DNA of 64,000 nucleotides from Piromyces finnis. Taxonomy: Eukaryota; Neocallimastigomycota; Neocallimastigomycetes; Neocallimastigales; Neocallimastigaceae. Positions 12,373 to 27,304 of this stretch are shown in pieces. The notes under the pieces were generated by a model. The model was not told where the DNA came from. It saw nothing but the letters and a program-made list of their open reading frames with translations, and searched no databases. The stretch is taken from the NCBI GenBank assembly GCA_002104945.1, contig MCFH01000004.1, positions 1,402,001 to 1,466,000 of the forward strand, given 5' to 3'. The position numbers and the translations under genes are program-made. Positions within the stretch are counted from its first letter, which is position 1. Every line of letters begins with the position of its first letter.

Positions 12373-15032
12373 ATAAAATTTTTTATTCAAAACTAAAAAA
12401 AAAATAAAGGAATGGCCATGATGAAAGAAAAAAAATTTAAAGTTTTTTTAAAAAAAATGAACAATACATTTAAAATATATCATCATGATACAATAGAAAT
12501 ATATTTTATATATATAGATAGCCATCGATAAACACCATAAAATTAAATATAATTAATAAAAATATTAATATTTCCAAAATTGTCATTACTCCTTTTTTTT
12601 TTTTTTGTAATTTATTTTATTTTACGAAATTATCTTTATCCTATATAATAATAATTAACTTTATTTTGAATGGAATAATACTAGATTTGGGTGACAGTAT
12701 ATATTTTAAGGTATTCTTTTACATAAAAAAATAATTTATATTTTCTAACTGTTCATTGGTAGAATGAAATAATTTTATATATGGAGCGAGTAAAAATGAA
12801 TAAAAAAAAAGTTTGAGATTTTTTAATGATGCTATTGATTTCAATTAAAAAATGATTATTATTTCATTAGATTGTAATATATAGGATTTAATAAATATTT
12901 TAATTGATTAATATATCTCAAATTGTAATGATTTCATCTATTACATATATAATTTATATATAATTTATATATAATTTTATATATAATATTATATATAATT
13001 CTATTGAGAAAACAATATATTTATTAAAAAAGAAATTAGTTTTTTTTTTATTTTCCTTGTGAACAAATAAAAAAAATTTGATCCAATAAATGGAAAATAA
13101 ATAAATTGAAATCGATGATGTCTTTGATACAATAAAAAATAATGTAATTCATAAATTTTGAAAAATGATCCATAATCATCCATAGTTTGTATACAATACA
13201 ACTATTGATACCTACATTTAAAATACATGATAAAAGTGGGGTAGTAAAGGTCAAAGTGTAGTTGGAAAAAAAAAAAAAGAAATTTCAATCCTATTTTTAT
13301 TTTTATTCCATAATAAAAGAAAGGGAGTAGATGAGTGAATGGGGGAAAAAATCAAAATAAATAAATAATAAACTCTGATTTCTTTTAAATAGCATTCCAT
13401 AGTTTATTTTTTTAAAAAAAAAATTCTTGATTTTCTTTTTTTCATATTAAATTTATATTAACTTATTATTATACTGGAAACTTTATTCCATGAATAATAA
13501 TTAATAATTCACCAAAAAAGATAGTTTAAAAGAACTGATTGACCAATGTTATAAAATAATTATAAAAGTAGAATCCTATTGTTTAAAAAAAACTTTGAAC
13601 TATTTTATTCCTTTAGTTATTCTTTTTTTTTTTTAATCAAGAATAATAATAGAAATTAATGGTTATTGCTTTTGCTTCCTTCCTGTATTCTTTTAAAAGG
13701 GAATAAAAATTTTTCTTTGAAAAAAATTTTTAATTTTTATAATAAATAAACTTTTTTTAAAAAAAAACTAATTTTGACAAAAAATTTTAGTCCAAAACTT
13801 TATTTATTATTATTTTTTAATTTTTATCTTTAGTGTAAAGATTATTCATAAATTAAAAAATAATTTTGTATCTTTGAAAAATTGTTTTTTTTTTTTCTTA
13901 GTATTGAATAAATAATAAGTATTACTTTTTAAAAAAAAAAAACATCGAAAGACTTTATAAAAAATTGGGTTAATAGACTAGGGAATGTATCAATGGCATC
14001 ACTTGCATAATGCAAACTAGGGACATTTTATTATAAAAAATGCTTTTTTTTTTTTTTTTTTTTTTTTTTTGATTGTTCAATTATAAAATTTTACTATCAA
14101 TATTCCATACATAAATGAAAATTATAACATTTTCATAAAAATTAAACTAATAATAAAGAACGAAAAAAAAAAATTAATTTAAAATAAACTATTCTTTATA
14201 CTGATATAGTTTATTTCCTATTTTCTACTTTTTTTGGAAAGTTATTATTGAAAATAATGGCTCTTACTACGGATTAGTAAGAACTATCTTTTTAGATATT
14301 AAATAAAATAGAGCTCTTCTCATAATTATTTATTTTTTTTTTACTATTCCTTACCTACACTACATACCACCACAACAACAACTGAAAAAATAAATTTAAA
14401 AAACTTTAATAATTATTAAAATTTAAATTTATATTGAATGGATTGAATATATATATTATTATATATTAATATATTATATTGTTTATAGTTGTTAATATAT
14501 TAAATTAATAATACTTTATGAAATGTCAACAATTGAAAGATAAAAAAAAACAGTTCAAAGTTTTTACCTTTTAATCATGTTTGAGTAAGAAAAAAAAAAA
14601 AAGGTTTAACTGTTCCTTTTTCAGGAATTATAAACTAGAAATATAATTCTATTCCTATGGACATAGACATACCTACGAAATACAGCACTCTAAAATTCCA
14701 GTCAAGTTTTTCTACATTTTTTCTACACTTGACAATTTAAATTATATTAAAATATTATTTTAATATATTATAAATTAAATGATTTTATTTTTTAAAAAAA
14801 TATATATGATTGAGTATTTGAAAAGTTTATAATAGAAATAAAAAAAAATAAAGTAATCATTATTCAGTATTACTAATAAATTTAAGTAAATATTACATTT
14901 TCCCATTTTTATTATTAATAAAGGTAAATTACTTGTTTTATTATTGGTACCTTTATTTTATTCGTTCTTTCCTTTTATTTGTTTCATTGCTTTTTTATAA
15001 AAATTTTTTATTTATAGCATCTAGAATCTTTC

Positions 15033-15063
<31 letters not shown>

Positions 15064-15359
15064 TGCCTATTTAATATGTACACTTTTCATTTTTATTGGC
15101 ACTTATCATAGCAATGAATCTAAAAAAGTACAATATAAAAATAGAAATTTATTTAATTTATTATGCTATCTTTGCATTTATCTTTCCTAAATTAAATTAT
15201 AATGTACAACAATCAAATAAAAATAGTATAAAAAAGGATATATGTCTATTGTTTCTATTATTAATTATAAAAAATATGAATTATGAAATATTATAATTAA
15301 ATATTATTATTAAACATTATAATTAAACATTATAATTAAACATTATTATTAAATATTAT

Positions 15360-15525
15360 TATGAAATATTATTATGAAATATTATAAATTATTATTATAA
15401 ATTATTATTATGAAATATTATTATGAAATATTATAAATTATTATTATGAAATATTATTATGAAATATTATTATGAAATATTATTATGAAATATTATTATG
15501 AAATATTATTATGAAATATTATAAA
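15360..15525. repeat. Tandem array of 13-bp TATTATTATGAAA-type units
   Basis: More than ten near-identical units with the core GAAATATTATTAT, interrupted by ATAAATTATTA variants. Non-coding simple repeat. Confidence 0.9.
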
Positions 15526-18500
15526 TTATTAATTATTAAATATTATGTATTATTATTATTATATATTAATTTTTATTACTAGATATTAATTATTCTTATT
15601 AAATATTAATTATTAAATATTAATCATTATTAAATATTAATCTATTATTAATCATTTCATTGTTCTATTTATCTTTCTTAATATTTTTTACATTGTTCTT
15701 TTTCTTTAGGTCCATTCAATAATCGAAAGTGATTTATATTATTATTTTTATTTCTTTCTTTAATTTATTTTTAATTAAAAATTTAATTCATTCTATTAAT
15801 AATAATAAATTAATATCAATATCCATTTAAATATTGTCGATCCTTTTTTTTATTTTTCCTTGATTCATTTTAATGCTGAGTATAATTTGGGCTACATTCA
15901 GGAAGAATATAAAGAAAATATATAAAATAAAGTTTAATTTTAATATAAAAAATAACTTGTACATATCAAAAAATAATTAAACTTTAAATTAAATTTTAAA
16001 AGGAGAAGGATCAAATCATATTAAATAAAGTTTTAATTTCAATGACCATGACTAAAAATAGTAATGATTAAAAATTTAAAGGTTGTATTAAAATTTAATA
16101 CATTAAATGTAGGGTTGATCATTCAGAAAGGAATTATTAATCAATAAAGTTTTGAAAATTCAAATTTTAATTTATTAATAAATGATTAGCCTAATTTAAA
16201 TCAGAATTATTCATGATGAAATAAAAAAAAAAAAAGGTTGACAAAATTTGTTCATGATTTATTGTATTGCATTTATTGCATTTGAATTATTACATTCGTA
16301 TACATCCGTATATATTCTAAAGTATGATTTGAACAGGGAGTATTATTAGTACAGCATCATTAAAAAAATAAAGTATGGAGCCTTTATTGTAGCCTTATGG
16401 CATTAATACTAAATAGTATTAAAAGAAATATACAATAATTAATATTATTTTAGTCTATTTAATCCTAATTAATACTATTTAGTATTTAATATGGATGGAT
16501 CAAACTTTTTTTAAAAAAAAAAGGGACCTATGAAATAAAATACATCATATGAAGTCATTTTAAATTAATAAAATGAAAAAAAAAGTTTTTTTTTTTTAAA
16601 GTATTTAAACTTTATATACAATAATGAGTAAAAAAAAAAAAAAAAAAAAGAATGGACGGTAATTTTTATAAAGAATCAAATTACATTTTAATTATCTTTT
16701 TAACATTCCTAAAAAGAGTCAAACTTTTACCTTCCTACAAAAATAAAAATAAAAAAAAAAAAAACTTTGCTTTTTTTTTTTTTCATACACCTCAAGAAAT
16801 AATGATAAATAATAGTTTAAGTTAAAAAAAATAGTGGTTGACTTTTAAAAAAAGAATTTTTAAAATTTTAAATAGTATTATTCATTCTATTTATTATTCT
16901 AATTATTTTAATTTGTTTTTTAAAAAATGCCTTTTTTTTAAACCTAAAATTTTAAATAAAAAGTTTAAAAAAAAAAAAAAAAAAGTTATTAAACAGAAAC
17001 ATCAGTTTATGAAACAAAAAAAAAGAAACAATTCATTAAAAAAAAAAAAAAAAAAAAAAGAGAGAGAAAAAGTTTATTAAAACTAGTTTTGATTTACTTT
17101 TTTTTTATTTAATTTTTAGTCTGAAAAAAAAAAAAAGAAACTTTTTTTTTTTGGTATTGTTATTTTACTTATTTTTTATTTATTATTTATTTTATGCATA
17201 AAAAAAAGTAGTATTCATTTATTATTATTGATAATAGTATAGGATGAAGAATATTGTTTTTTTTTTTTTAAATTCTTTTAAAAATACTAAATAAATAACT
17301 TTTTTTTTTACAATCGTATTATTTCAGTTTGGATACCTTAACACCTTTATTTTCTGTATATAAATGATTTTAAGAATACTATTTATTTATTATATAGATT
17401 TTACTTTTTTTTAAAAAAAAAAAAAGTCAAAGTATTATCTTTTACTTTTAAACTTGACTTGAAAAAAAAATATTTTTTAAACTTTTTTTTTTTTCTCTAT
17501 TATTTGTTTTTTTTGTTTTTTGTTTTTGTTTCTATTTTTTAAAAAAAAAAAATTTTTTTCTTTAAACTTTAAATTTTTTTTTAATTATCTGAATTTAAAA
17601 CTTTTTAAAAAATAAAATTTATGTCTTTTTTTAAAAAAAAATAAAGTTTATTCAATAAAAAAAAAAAAAAAAAGACATTTAATTTGTTTTTCCAGAAAAA
17701 AAAAACGATGAATGTTTCATTCACACACTTTTAAAAAAAAGGACTTGTTGATAAATGTATTTGAGAGCTATTTTAAATTAAATATTTAAATAAAAAGAAT
17801 TCAATTAAAAAAAAAAAAAAGATTCTTTATAGTATATCTAATTTTTTTTTTTTTATATAAAAAATACACTATACCATATTATTCCATTTCATACTATTAA
17901 ATATACTTTTATTATTTCTATACTACATTTTTTTTTAATAAATATTTATATATATTTATTCTAATAAAGTGTAAAAGATAATAATAATATATATTAATAA
18001 AAAGCAAATACCTAATACATACTTTATTCCTAATAATTATTTTTTTTCTTTTTGAAAAATTAGCACATTAAAACTTTAATTTTTTATTAACCTAAAAAGT
18101 TGTTTTTTTTTAAAAAAAAAAATAAATAAATATAATTTTATTATAAAAAAAAAAAGTGAAGTTGCTTATCCATTTTTATTTCATTTTTATTTTTAAATTG
18201 TTATTTATTTGTATATATTACAATTTTGTTTTTTTATTTTTTGTTGTTATTGTTATTGTTTAAAAACTTTATAATCTTTTTTTTTTAAAAAAAAAATAAT
18301 AATAATAATAATGAAACCTATGTTTATTTATTACTAATAATAAATAAAATTTATATATATCAACTTTTATATAAAAAAAATTATATATAATGGCACTACT
18401 TTTTTTTTTTTTTTAACTCAACAAAAAGAAAAAGTTTATCAACTTTAATTATTTCATTCTTTATTCTTTATACTTATTATTAAAATAAGAATTCTTTCTA

Positions 18501-19347
18501 AATAAAGAAAATTAAAGAAAGAAAAATCATTAAATAAAATGAATAGGAATAAAAAAAAAATAAAGAAAAAATTTTAAATAAGCTTTTCATCTATTTAATT
18601 ATAAAGATTTCTTATTAAAAAAAAAACCTTTTTTTTTTTCTCATTCTTTATTAAACCTTAATTTTTACTATTATTATATTGCTTAAAAAAAAAATAAACT
18701 ACTTCTAGGATTTTAAGATTATCAAAACAAAGAATTACTTTAAAATTTTGTTTTAAAAAACAAAATTAAAAAAAAAAAAAAAACAATTATATATTTATAT
18801 CTTTTGTTGATAATAATTAAAATTATTGATCATATAGAGTTTAATAGTTGAAAAATTGAAATGTAAAAGAGTTAACTCTTTCGGACTACTTTAGACTAAT
18901 TTATTTATTATGTAGGAAAACTTTTTTTATCCCTTTTTATTGAAAGAAATGTAAATAGTATAATGATGAAAATTACCAATAAAGAAGAAAATAGCAAAGT
19001 TTAAAAAAAAAAAAAAAGAGGTTTTAATACTCATCATCTCTCCATTCAATTCTATTATTTTTGTGATTGTACTTGGTCATCTTTTATTGATATTCACTCG
19101 ATTATCTTTAGGAGGAAATCCCATATATATATATAAATGTTTTTTAAAAAATTATTAATTTATTATCCATATTATTTATTAACAACATCTATAGTGTCCC
19201 TCTTTGACTTTATACCATTTTATATTGATTTCTGTTTCTATTCCTTTCCTCTAGCTAGCTAGCTAGCCAACTAAAAAAAAAAACCCTATTTATAATTTCT
19301 ATTTATAATTTCATAGAAGGCTCTCTAAATTTTCAACAACTCTATAC

Positions 19348-19384
<37 letters not shown>

Positions 19385-20431
19385 TGTATAATTCAAGATA
19401 GCCTTTTTCTAATAATTTACCAATGAAATACACTAACATTAGGATAGATTATATTTACTTTTTTAAAGAATTAAAAATTTTTTAAAATAAATAATAAAAA
19501 AAATTGCTTAACTAAATCACTATTTTAATCATTATGAAATAAAATATAATTATGTAGAATATATATTTAAATAATGGATAAGTAAACTTTTAATATTCTA
19601 TATATGGATATATTCTTTGAATGAAATTGTGCTTTGGAAATCAATGATAAATTAATTTCTATACTTTTTTTGAGGTTTCTCTCCTCAACCATTTTTTTTT
19701 TTTTTAGTTTTTGTGAATGAACCGAGGTACGCAAAACACATACTGATAAAAAAGAAAATTCAAGATTAAATAAGACAAAAAATATTTAAAAAAAAAAAAA
19801 CATATTTTACAATATAGAATGAATATATAAATTTTCACATTCTTTTAACAACTATTATAATAAATAAATAAATAGAAAATAGGTATAGAAATATAATTCT
19901 TTTTTTTTAAAAAAAAATTAAAAAATTAAAAAATTAAAAAATGATCCCCACAAGAAAAGAAAAAAAAAAAATCAAATGAATTATTCCTGTTTTTTTTTTT
20001 TTTTTTTTTTTTTTTTGCAATAGACCCTTCTTCTTCTTTCCCTCAATATCAACCTTTATGATTTTAAAAGAGAAAAAAAAAATCATATATTGATGTTTAA
20101 AGATACCTTTAAAAGTCATTTTCTCTTTTTTTTACCCCTACATCAATAAATACTATTATTTTTATTCTTATTCCTACTATTTTACTATTCTTATGGTTAT
20201 TATTGTAATTTCTAATACCACTAATACAAACACCATAAAACTTTGGATTAGCAGTATCGAATATTTTGATTATATGCAGAATTTACAAAAAAAAAAAAAA
20301 GTATATCAAAAAAAAAAAATAAAAGGTGCATAATAATAAACTATAATAAAAATATTATTCTTTCTTTCCATTTTTAACACTTTACATTGACTTTTAAAAA
20401 AAGTTTTACTTAAATAAATAAAAAATTTTTA

Positions 20432-20463
<32 letters not shown>

Positions 20464-20927
20464 TATAAATGATTTGATTAATTAATAAAATCTAAAAAAA
20501 AAAAAATGTTTTGAATTTTATTTTTTGTTTCTGTTTTTTTTTTTTTTGGAATTTTTGTTTTTTGTTTTTTTGCTTTTTTTTTGTTTTTTTGGGATTTTCC
20601 TTTTATTTTTGCTTTAAAATATATTAAATGAGTGATATATTCTTTAATGTTTTTGGATAATTTTTTTTCAAATATTTTGATTTATAAACAAAAGATATAT
20701 ATTAATACAGATTGAGTGTGTGTGAATATGTAAGGTATAAACAAAATATTTGAATAAAAAAATATATATTGAAATATATTTTTCTAAATGTATATAATAA
20801 TGAAATTAATGATTTTTTTTTAATAAAAAAAATATGATATATAAATTGAGTTATCATTCATCTTTATTGGTAAACAAACAAATTTCTTGATATATATGTT
20901 AATGAATAAAAAATATTTCCATTTTTT

Positions 20928-22299
20928 CTAATTTCCCCTAATCTTAATGTTATATCCGTTACCGTTTCTTCTGTAGAAGAAACCTCTTGGTGGATCAATT
21001 AAATATACTGGAACTTCTTCAAGACCAGCTTCACGGTAAACCCATAATCTTTTATTGGCGGTAGTGTAATAATTACCGGTGGATTTATCAATACAAACCT
21101 TAATTGGTGGGAAATCTTCAATTTTAATTTCACCATTTCTTAATAATCTCATAGTTCTACGAATAGATCTACCATCTCTAAAGCAGTTATCAATACTTTC
21201 TTGTGAATATAAAATATCTTTTGGATCAAGATAAAGAATTCTATCTTCAGTAAGTTCAATTGGTTCACCATTTAAATAAACAGTAGAAGCAGTATCAGAA
21301 ACCAATGATTCATTATCATCTTCAATATCTAATGATTCAGTAAATGAATCTTCATGATGCCAATTGGAAGTACCATCTTCCCATAAAACAAAGTATGACC
21401 AGTCATTTGCTGGTGATAACCATAATTTCTTTGCACCATCATCACGTCTTTCTAATTCATGATCTAAAGTGGATGGTAAACCATACCAACCATATCTACC
21501 ATCAGTAAATTTAGCATACCATGATCCGTCACCAGAAAGAGCAACTTCTTCAAGATATATATCTTTTTCACTATAATATTTATAGAAACAAAAATAGACG
21601 ATTCTGTTAGTTTTATCTTTACTCTTTAAAATTTTTACATTTTCATTTATAAAAAATAACCCCGACACTATATTTTCTAATATTGATATTTATTTTTTTT
21701 TATAAAATACAATTCTCTTAATCTATTCTATTTAATATAAATTTTAAAAATGAAAAGGTACATACGCTTGACGTTCAATAATTTTTTTATGTAAAAGATA
21801 TGGAATACCATTCCATGCAGTTTCTTTGTTACTAAACATAATAAGGTAAGACTTATCTTGACCAAAAATAACCTTTAAAACACCACGGTGAGCCTTGTCT
21901 TGTAATAAAAGATCCATTTCATCACTGCAAACACTCCAACCAGTAGAGCCATCAGCAAAACGAACGAACCAATCGTCATTTGGTGATAAACTTAAAAATA
22001 CAACTTCAGGTAAAGATCTTTTTTTTAAAATATATATATATATACAAAATATATAAAATTAATAAAAACTGATAAACAATTTAAATAATTTATTGTTATT
22101 ATTATTATTTTAATATATTGTATTTATATATCCTTTGTTTATCGATTTTAATCTTTAGAAATATTTACTTTTGTCTACCGTTTAATTTGTTATGTAAAGA
22201 ATGTGGTAAATTGTTCCATGATTGCCTACCATCACCCCACTTAATATACCAAGCGTTATCACTACCAAAAGCAATAAATTCAACTTCACTTACAGTCAT
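20928..22299 (-). CDS. W/DG beta-repeat protein with ParB-like C-terminus
   Basis: Predicted 341 residues from exons 22299-22169, 22017-21766 and 21570-20928; phases close at both introns. The protein has two parts. Residues 1-160 hold about five repeats of roughly 40 residues, each of the type EVxFIxxxSDxAWYxKWxDG followed by W and LPxxLxxxL: NAWYIKWGDGRQSWNNLP, DDWFVRFADGSTGWS, SYLIMFSNKETAWNGIP, GSWYAKFTDGRYGWYGLP and WSYFVLWEDGTSNWHHE. This suggests a repeated beta unit, possibly a propeller-like or WW-like fold. The C-terminal part reads DILYSQESIDNCFRDGRSI, then FPPIKVCIDKSTGNYYTTAN and KRLWVYREAGLEEVPVYLID, which resembles the ParB/sulfiredoxin-like fold seen in eukaryotic proteins of unknown role. 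There is no signal peptide, so it is probably cytosolic or nuclear. No function can be assigned from the sequence. Confidence 0.87.
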
Positions 22300-25200
22300 T
22301 TTTATAAATCAATAATAATAATAATAATTTGTTGTAATAAAAACTTTGATTGATTAAAAGTGCGTAGATGTTAACAAAAGAAATATATTGTTTTTTAAAA
22401 AAATATTTACTATTGAAAATCTTTAAAAATTAAAATATTTACGTTGTTAATATTAAAAATATTTTAAACACAATTTAAGGTGAGTTGGTTTAAAATAGTT
22501 TTTTTATCGAAACTTGGTTAAAAAATAAAACTATAAACTCTATAAAGTATTTTATAATTCTAAGGGTATTGTTACAACTACTAAAAATATAAGAAACTTA
22601 AAAAAAAATTTCTATTATTACTGAGTTTACGTTAATCTTTTGTATCTTTTTCTAAAATATAGCTATATAAATTCGAATTATATTTTATATAAAAGATATT
22701 CTATTTTACTTTGAGCAATTTATAGTAACCTTTAAAAAAATTAATAAATCGATAACTATTTAATATTTTTCTTATTACTAATCAACTTGCTACTCTACTT
22801 GTTTTAAAAAAAAAATTTTTTTATGTTATATAATATATAAATATTTTTTAAATGTTTATAAAACTACCTAATTGATATAAAACGTTTAAAAATATTTTAT
22901 ATAAATATAAAATTTAATTTTTTTTTTTTTTTTATATTATATATTTTGATGTGAAATTATTTTTTTGTTATTTGAAAATAAATTTTATAAAGGTTATTAT
23001 CAATAATATATTTAAAAAAAAAAAGAGTTTTTAAATGTATTATTTCAATAATCTATAAACTATAAAATCTATCGATTGTTGGTTTCAAAAAAAAAAAAAT
23101 AAAATTAAAAACAAGGAAATAAACTTTGTATTATAGTTCACTTTTTTTAATTTATATTTCCCTTTTCTTTACACACTTTTTTTGTTTTCTTTTCTTCTTT
23201 TTATTTTCTACACTTTTGCTGTGTATCTTTTTTTTATTATTATTATTTGCACTTGTCACAATATTAAAATACAAATTTTAATATTTATTTACAGGTGAGC
23301 TTCAACAATTTTCTAAAGTTAAAAGAAAAAAAAAACCTAAAAAAAAAAACGACAACTTTGACTATAAATAAAAAATTAAATTTTTAATTTATTATTTAAT
23401 CCTTATGAAATTTATGAAATAGAAATTTAATATAAAAAATAAAATGTTTTTAAAAAAAAAAAAAGACTTTATTATTCATTAGAATTTTGAATTTTATTAT
23501 TATAATAAATTTTATTTATAAAAATGATTAAAAATTATTATTATATTAAATTATATTAATTAAACTTCTGAACCATTACACAAATATAATAGTTTATATT
23601 AATATTATATACTATATAATAAATATATGCATCATATATATTTTAATATATTTTCAATATATTGGTATTTTGTGGTATTTCAAATAGCATTTTAATTTTT
23701 TCATGTATATATATTCTATAGATTTATTTTATAATATATTAAAATATTAACAAATATAAGTAAATTTATTTCAATGCATATAATTTTAATTGAATAAAAT
23801 ATATGATGAATATAATAATAAGCACCTCTTTTTTCACATAAAATTTTGAATTTTATTTAATAATAAAATATGAATATATAAAAATTAATATTTTCAATAT
23901 ATTTTATATACAATTACTTATATATTATAATATATTATGTTTTTAATTTATAGAAAAGAAATAGATCCATAATTAATTTTAACGAGTTGGTATTACAAAC
24001 ATTTCCTTTTTAATATGAATTCTATTAAAAATAAATTAAGTTAATTGAATGATATATATTATTATTAATTGACCATATATAATTTTTAATTAAATTTAAT
24101 ATCTATTTTTTACTATTAATTTTTATAGGGTTTGTTAGGTTATATATTAGAATGGAATTGTATTAAAGCAGCCAATAAGATTTGATTTTTAATAAATTCA
24201 TCTCTATTTATTAAAAACTAATAAATGACAGTAGTTCTTTGTTTTTTTTTACTTTTTTATTTTCTCTGAATTAGTATTTACCCTAGATTTTTGGCAATGG
24301 TACTATTTTAGCAGTAGCAGGGTTTTTAAAAGGTAAATAAGAAAAATCCTTTTCCTAAACCTACCAGAAGTTACAAAAGATATTTAATAAAGAATGAAAA
24401 TAAAAGGTTTTTTTAATTAATATTAAAATAAAAGCATTTTTATTTAAAGTAATGAAAAGAAAAAAAATTAAAGTTTTTATACAAACCAACCCATTCCACC
24501 AACTCGTCATTAATATAATATCACAATTGTAAATAGCAATTGGATAAAAAATTAATCATCTTTTTACCTAAAAGATATCATTGAAGAATAATGAATTGTA
24601 TTTCTTTTTTTTTTTTACTATTATTCTATACTATTATTTGTTTTTTTGTTTTTTTATCCTCTCTTAACCTGAAATAAACCGTGTAAATAATGCATCCCTT
24701 CCCAAAAAATAATAGTTTTGTCTTGCTACTTTTTTTTCAATTAAAGAGATGCCGTATTCTTTGTTCTGGTTGCTGCAGTGTTGCTGCTGCTGTACCACTA
24801 AAAATGTTCAAAAATGTTTTTTTTTTTTTTTTTTTGATTTAATAATATATTTAATATATTTTTGTTCAATTGATTCCAATATATTCTAAAAATCTTGGTG
24901 ACTAGATATTCCATTATATATATTATATATAGAATATTATAGAATATTATTTAATTGCAATATATTATAATATATTTAAATTGAATTGCATCCAAAATTT
25001 TCCTTTTTCAATACAATTTGTTAAAATTATCCAGAAGATTTAATTATATAATAAAAAATTCCTATTTTAATTTAATTAATCATTATGTCATGACCTTGTG
25101 AAACTCTATGATGTAAAATAAATAAAAAAATAAAGCAGGCAATTGTTTAATTGATTCTGGTTAGATTTTACCATAAAAAAGGATTAAATGATGATTCATT

Positions 25201-26140
25201 GGAAAGCATCAATAACAATTTATTCCATAGATATATACAAGAATTAGTTGAAATAGAGTTTTACATAGTTTTATTGTATTTTTTTAAAAAAAAGTAAATT
25301 TTAATTAATGAGATCCTATAATGATAAAAAAAACTTAAAAGGTAAAAAATATACACATAATAAAAGTTGTTACATCTACTTAAAAACAAAAAAGCAAAAA
25401 GTAATCTGAATTGACCAAATAAAAGTGAAAAATATTTATAATAAGCAAATAAAATGCCTTTTTTTTTAAAAAAAAAGGATAATCTCTCATTTAAGAATAA
25501 TAGTTTTGAATAGAAGGATTTAGATGAAGTAAGTTTTAATCTTTTTTTTTTTTCTTTTAGATGAATTAAACGAAATAAAAAAAGAAGCAATTTTAAAATA
25601 AATTTTAAATATTTTCATCTTTGTTTCTATCATTTTTATTTAACATTAAAATAAAGAGGTATGTCTTATGGAATGGCTAGAGCTTTATAGTTTTTTAAAC
25701 TATATCTATTGATATACCTTTTTCAGGTTAGAGTTAATTTAAAGGTTAGATTAACAATATGGTTCATTTTTTGGCCTAGAATGAATTGTTTTCAAAGCCA
25801 TATTTTATGTTTAAAAAATTAAAATTAATATTATTAAATTTGTGATATATCATGAATTAGCTACATATATAAATAATATATTGTAAATATATGAAAATTA
25901 ATTCAAAAATGTTTCAGAGCATTAATTAAAATTTTTTTATGAAAAGTTTAATTATTACTAAATATCACCATAAAAAAAAAAAGTGCTGGCATAAACGAGT
26001 TTATTATGGAATAAATGCAGCAGCTTGGACAAAAGGGTCATATGCATGGATGAATATATGTTCGTATGCATAATAAAAAATAAGAATAATAATAGTAATA
26101 GTACATAATATTTCATAGGGAGTGTAAATAATACTATGTA
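22300..26140. other. Non-coding A/T-rich stretch
   Basis: No supported gene. The first few hundred bases are the presumed promoter side of the W/DG-repeat gene. The open frame at 25261-25590 (minus) is composed of F, L, K and Y with homopolymers and lacks any recognisable pattern, so it is not called. Confidence 0.65.
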
Positions 26141-26143
26141 TAT

Positions 26144-26232
26144 ATACTACTACTACTACTACTAATACTAATACTAATACTACGTATTAATACTAATACT
26201 AATAATACTACTACTACTACTACTACTAATAA
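26144..26232. repeat. Short ACT/TACTAA array with TACGTA variant
   Basis: ACT triplets and TACTAA hexamers surround one variant unit containing TACGTA at about 26172-26194. This variant is the reverse complement of the variant units in the array at 1.65-2.1 kb. It is a minor member of the same repeat family. Confidence 0.92.
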
Positions 26233-27304
26233 TAAAATATATAAATAACATATCTAACTGTGGCAATATAAATAAATCAATAAGAAATAAAAAACTACAG
26301 CAACAACAATGAAATCAGCATCATCATCATTAAACAATTATTAAATGATTCATTATCGTACATTTACAATAAAGTATATATTTTATTATAAAATGATATT
26401 GAAAATGAATGTCTTTTCATTCCTTTAATAATATTTTTATAGATTATCCATTCTATTTGTTATTACACTTTTGTTCATGTTTTAAAAATAAATAGATGTA
26501 TATATACAAGTAAATGAATAAATAATAAATAAATGAATAAATAAATAAATAAATATATAAGTAAATAAATATTAGAAATAAATATATATAATTAAATAAA
26601 TGAATAAATGATATATATCTTAATAAATATATATATACAAGTAAATGAATGAATGAATAAATATACCTTATTACTAGTTTCTTTTGTTTTCCTTGTATAG
26701 ATAAATTAAAAATGGTAGGAGGATGATGATGCTGATGATTAATTAATTATTATTAATAATTATATTATTTAAAATTTCATTATTTGACTTTTCTTGGAAA
26801 ACATCATTTGTAATATAAAATAGAGTATATTGCAATATATTATATAATTCTATTTCATTTAAAAAAATTAGTTGTAAAATTAAAAAATAAAAGCCAAATT
26901 GATTTTATATATATTTGAATTAAATTATAATATATGATTACATCTATAATAATAATAATAATATTTATATTTGCATTTTCTTTTTTTGGCAAGATTTAAT
27001 TAGTTTTTTATTATTTTTTTAAATTTTATGACTATGTATTACCTTCCATATATGGTAATAAGGTATTGAAATAGATTGGTGTATGAAATCAAGAAATGCT
27101 GTAGAATTAAACCACCATGATTTAAGAGGTAAAAATAACAAAAATAGTAATATTTTGATGAAATGTAATTTAAAAGCAAGTATACTGTAATATAAGATTC
27201 CTATATATTAACTTTATATTATTAATGAATCTTGTTAAAAGAAAAGTGACAAATATGAAGAAGCAAAAAGGGAAAAAGGAAAATAAATAAATAAATAAAT
27301 AAAT

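Larger units (their letters stand above)
7061..20927. other. Gene desert of about 13.9 kb
   Basis: I found no exon with credible coding character on either strand. The sequence is A/T filler with homopolymers, ATT/TAT microsatellites and a few tandem duplications (8.6, 10.1 and 15.3 kb, listed separately). Open frames at 8485-8679, 13001-13254, 14933-15296, 16838-17080 and 19934-20119 are made of F, L, I, K, Y and N and contain homopolymers, so they are not called. The one clear compositional exception is the GC-richer island near 12296-12372. Genes made only of very short exons could have been missed. Confidence 0.6.

Noticed and set aside
13001-13254. Two overlapping 66-68 residue minus-strand frames
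   Set aside because: They are F/I/Y/K-rich with an A/T homopolymer, and no domain, splice context or compositional shift supports them.
14933-15296. Overlapping 85- and 66-residue plus-strand frames
   Set aside because: They contain an ATT microsatellite read as LLLLLLLL and otherwise filler; no evidence of a gene.
25261-25590. 109-residue minus-strand frame
   Set aside because: It is mostly F, L, K and Y and runs through T8 and A8 tracts; it has no motif and no neighbours that would support it.
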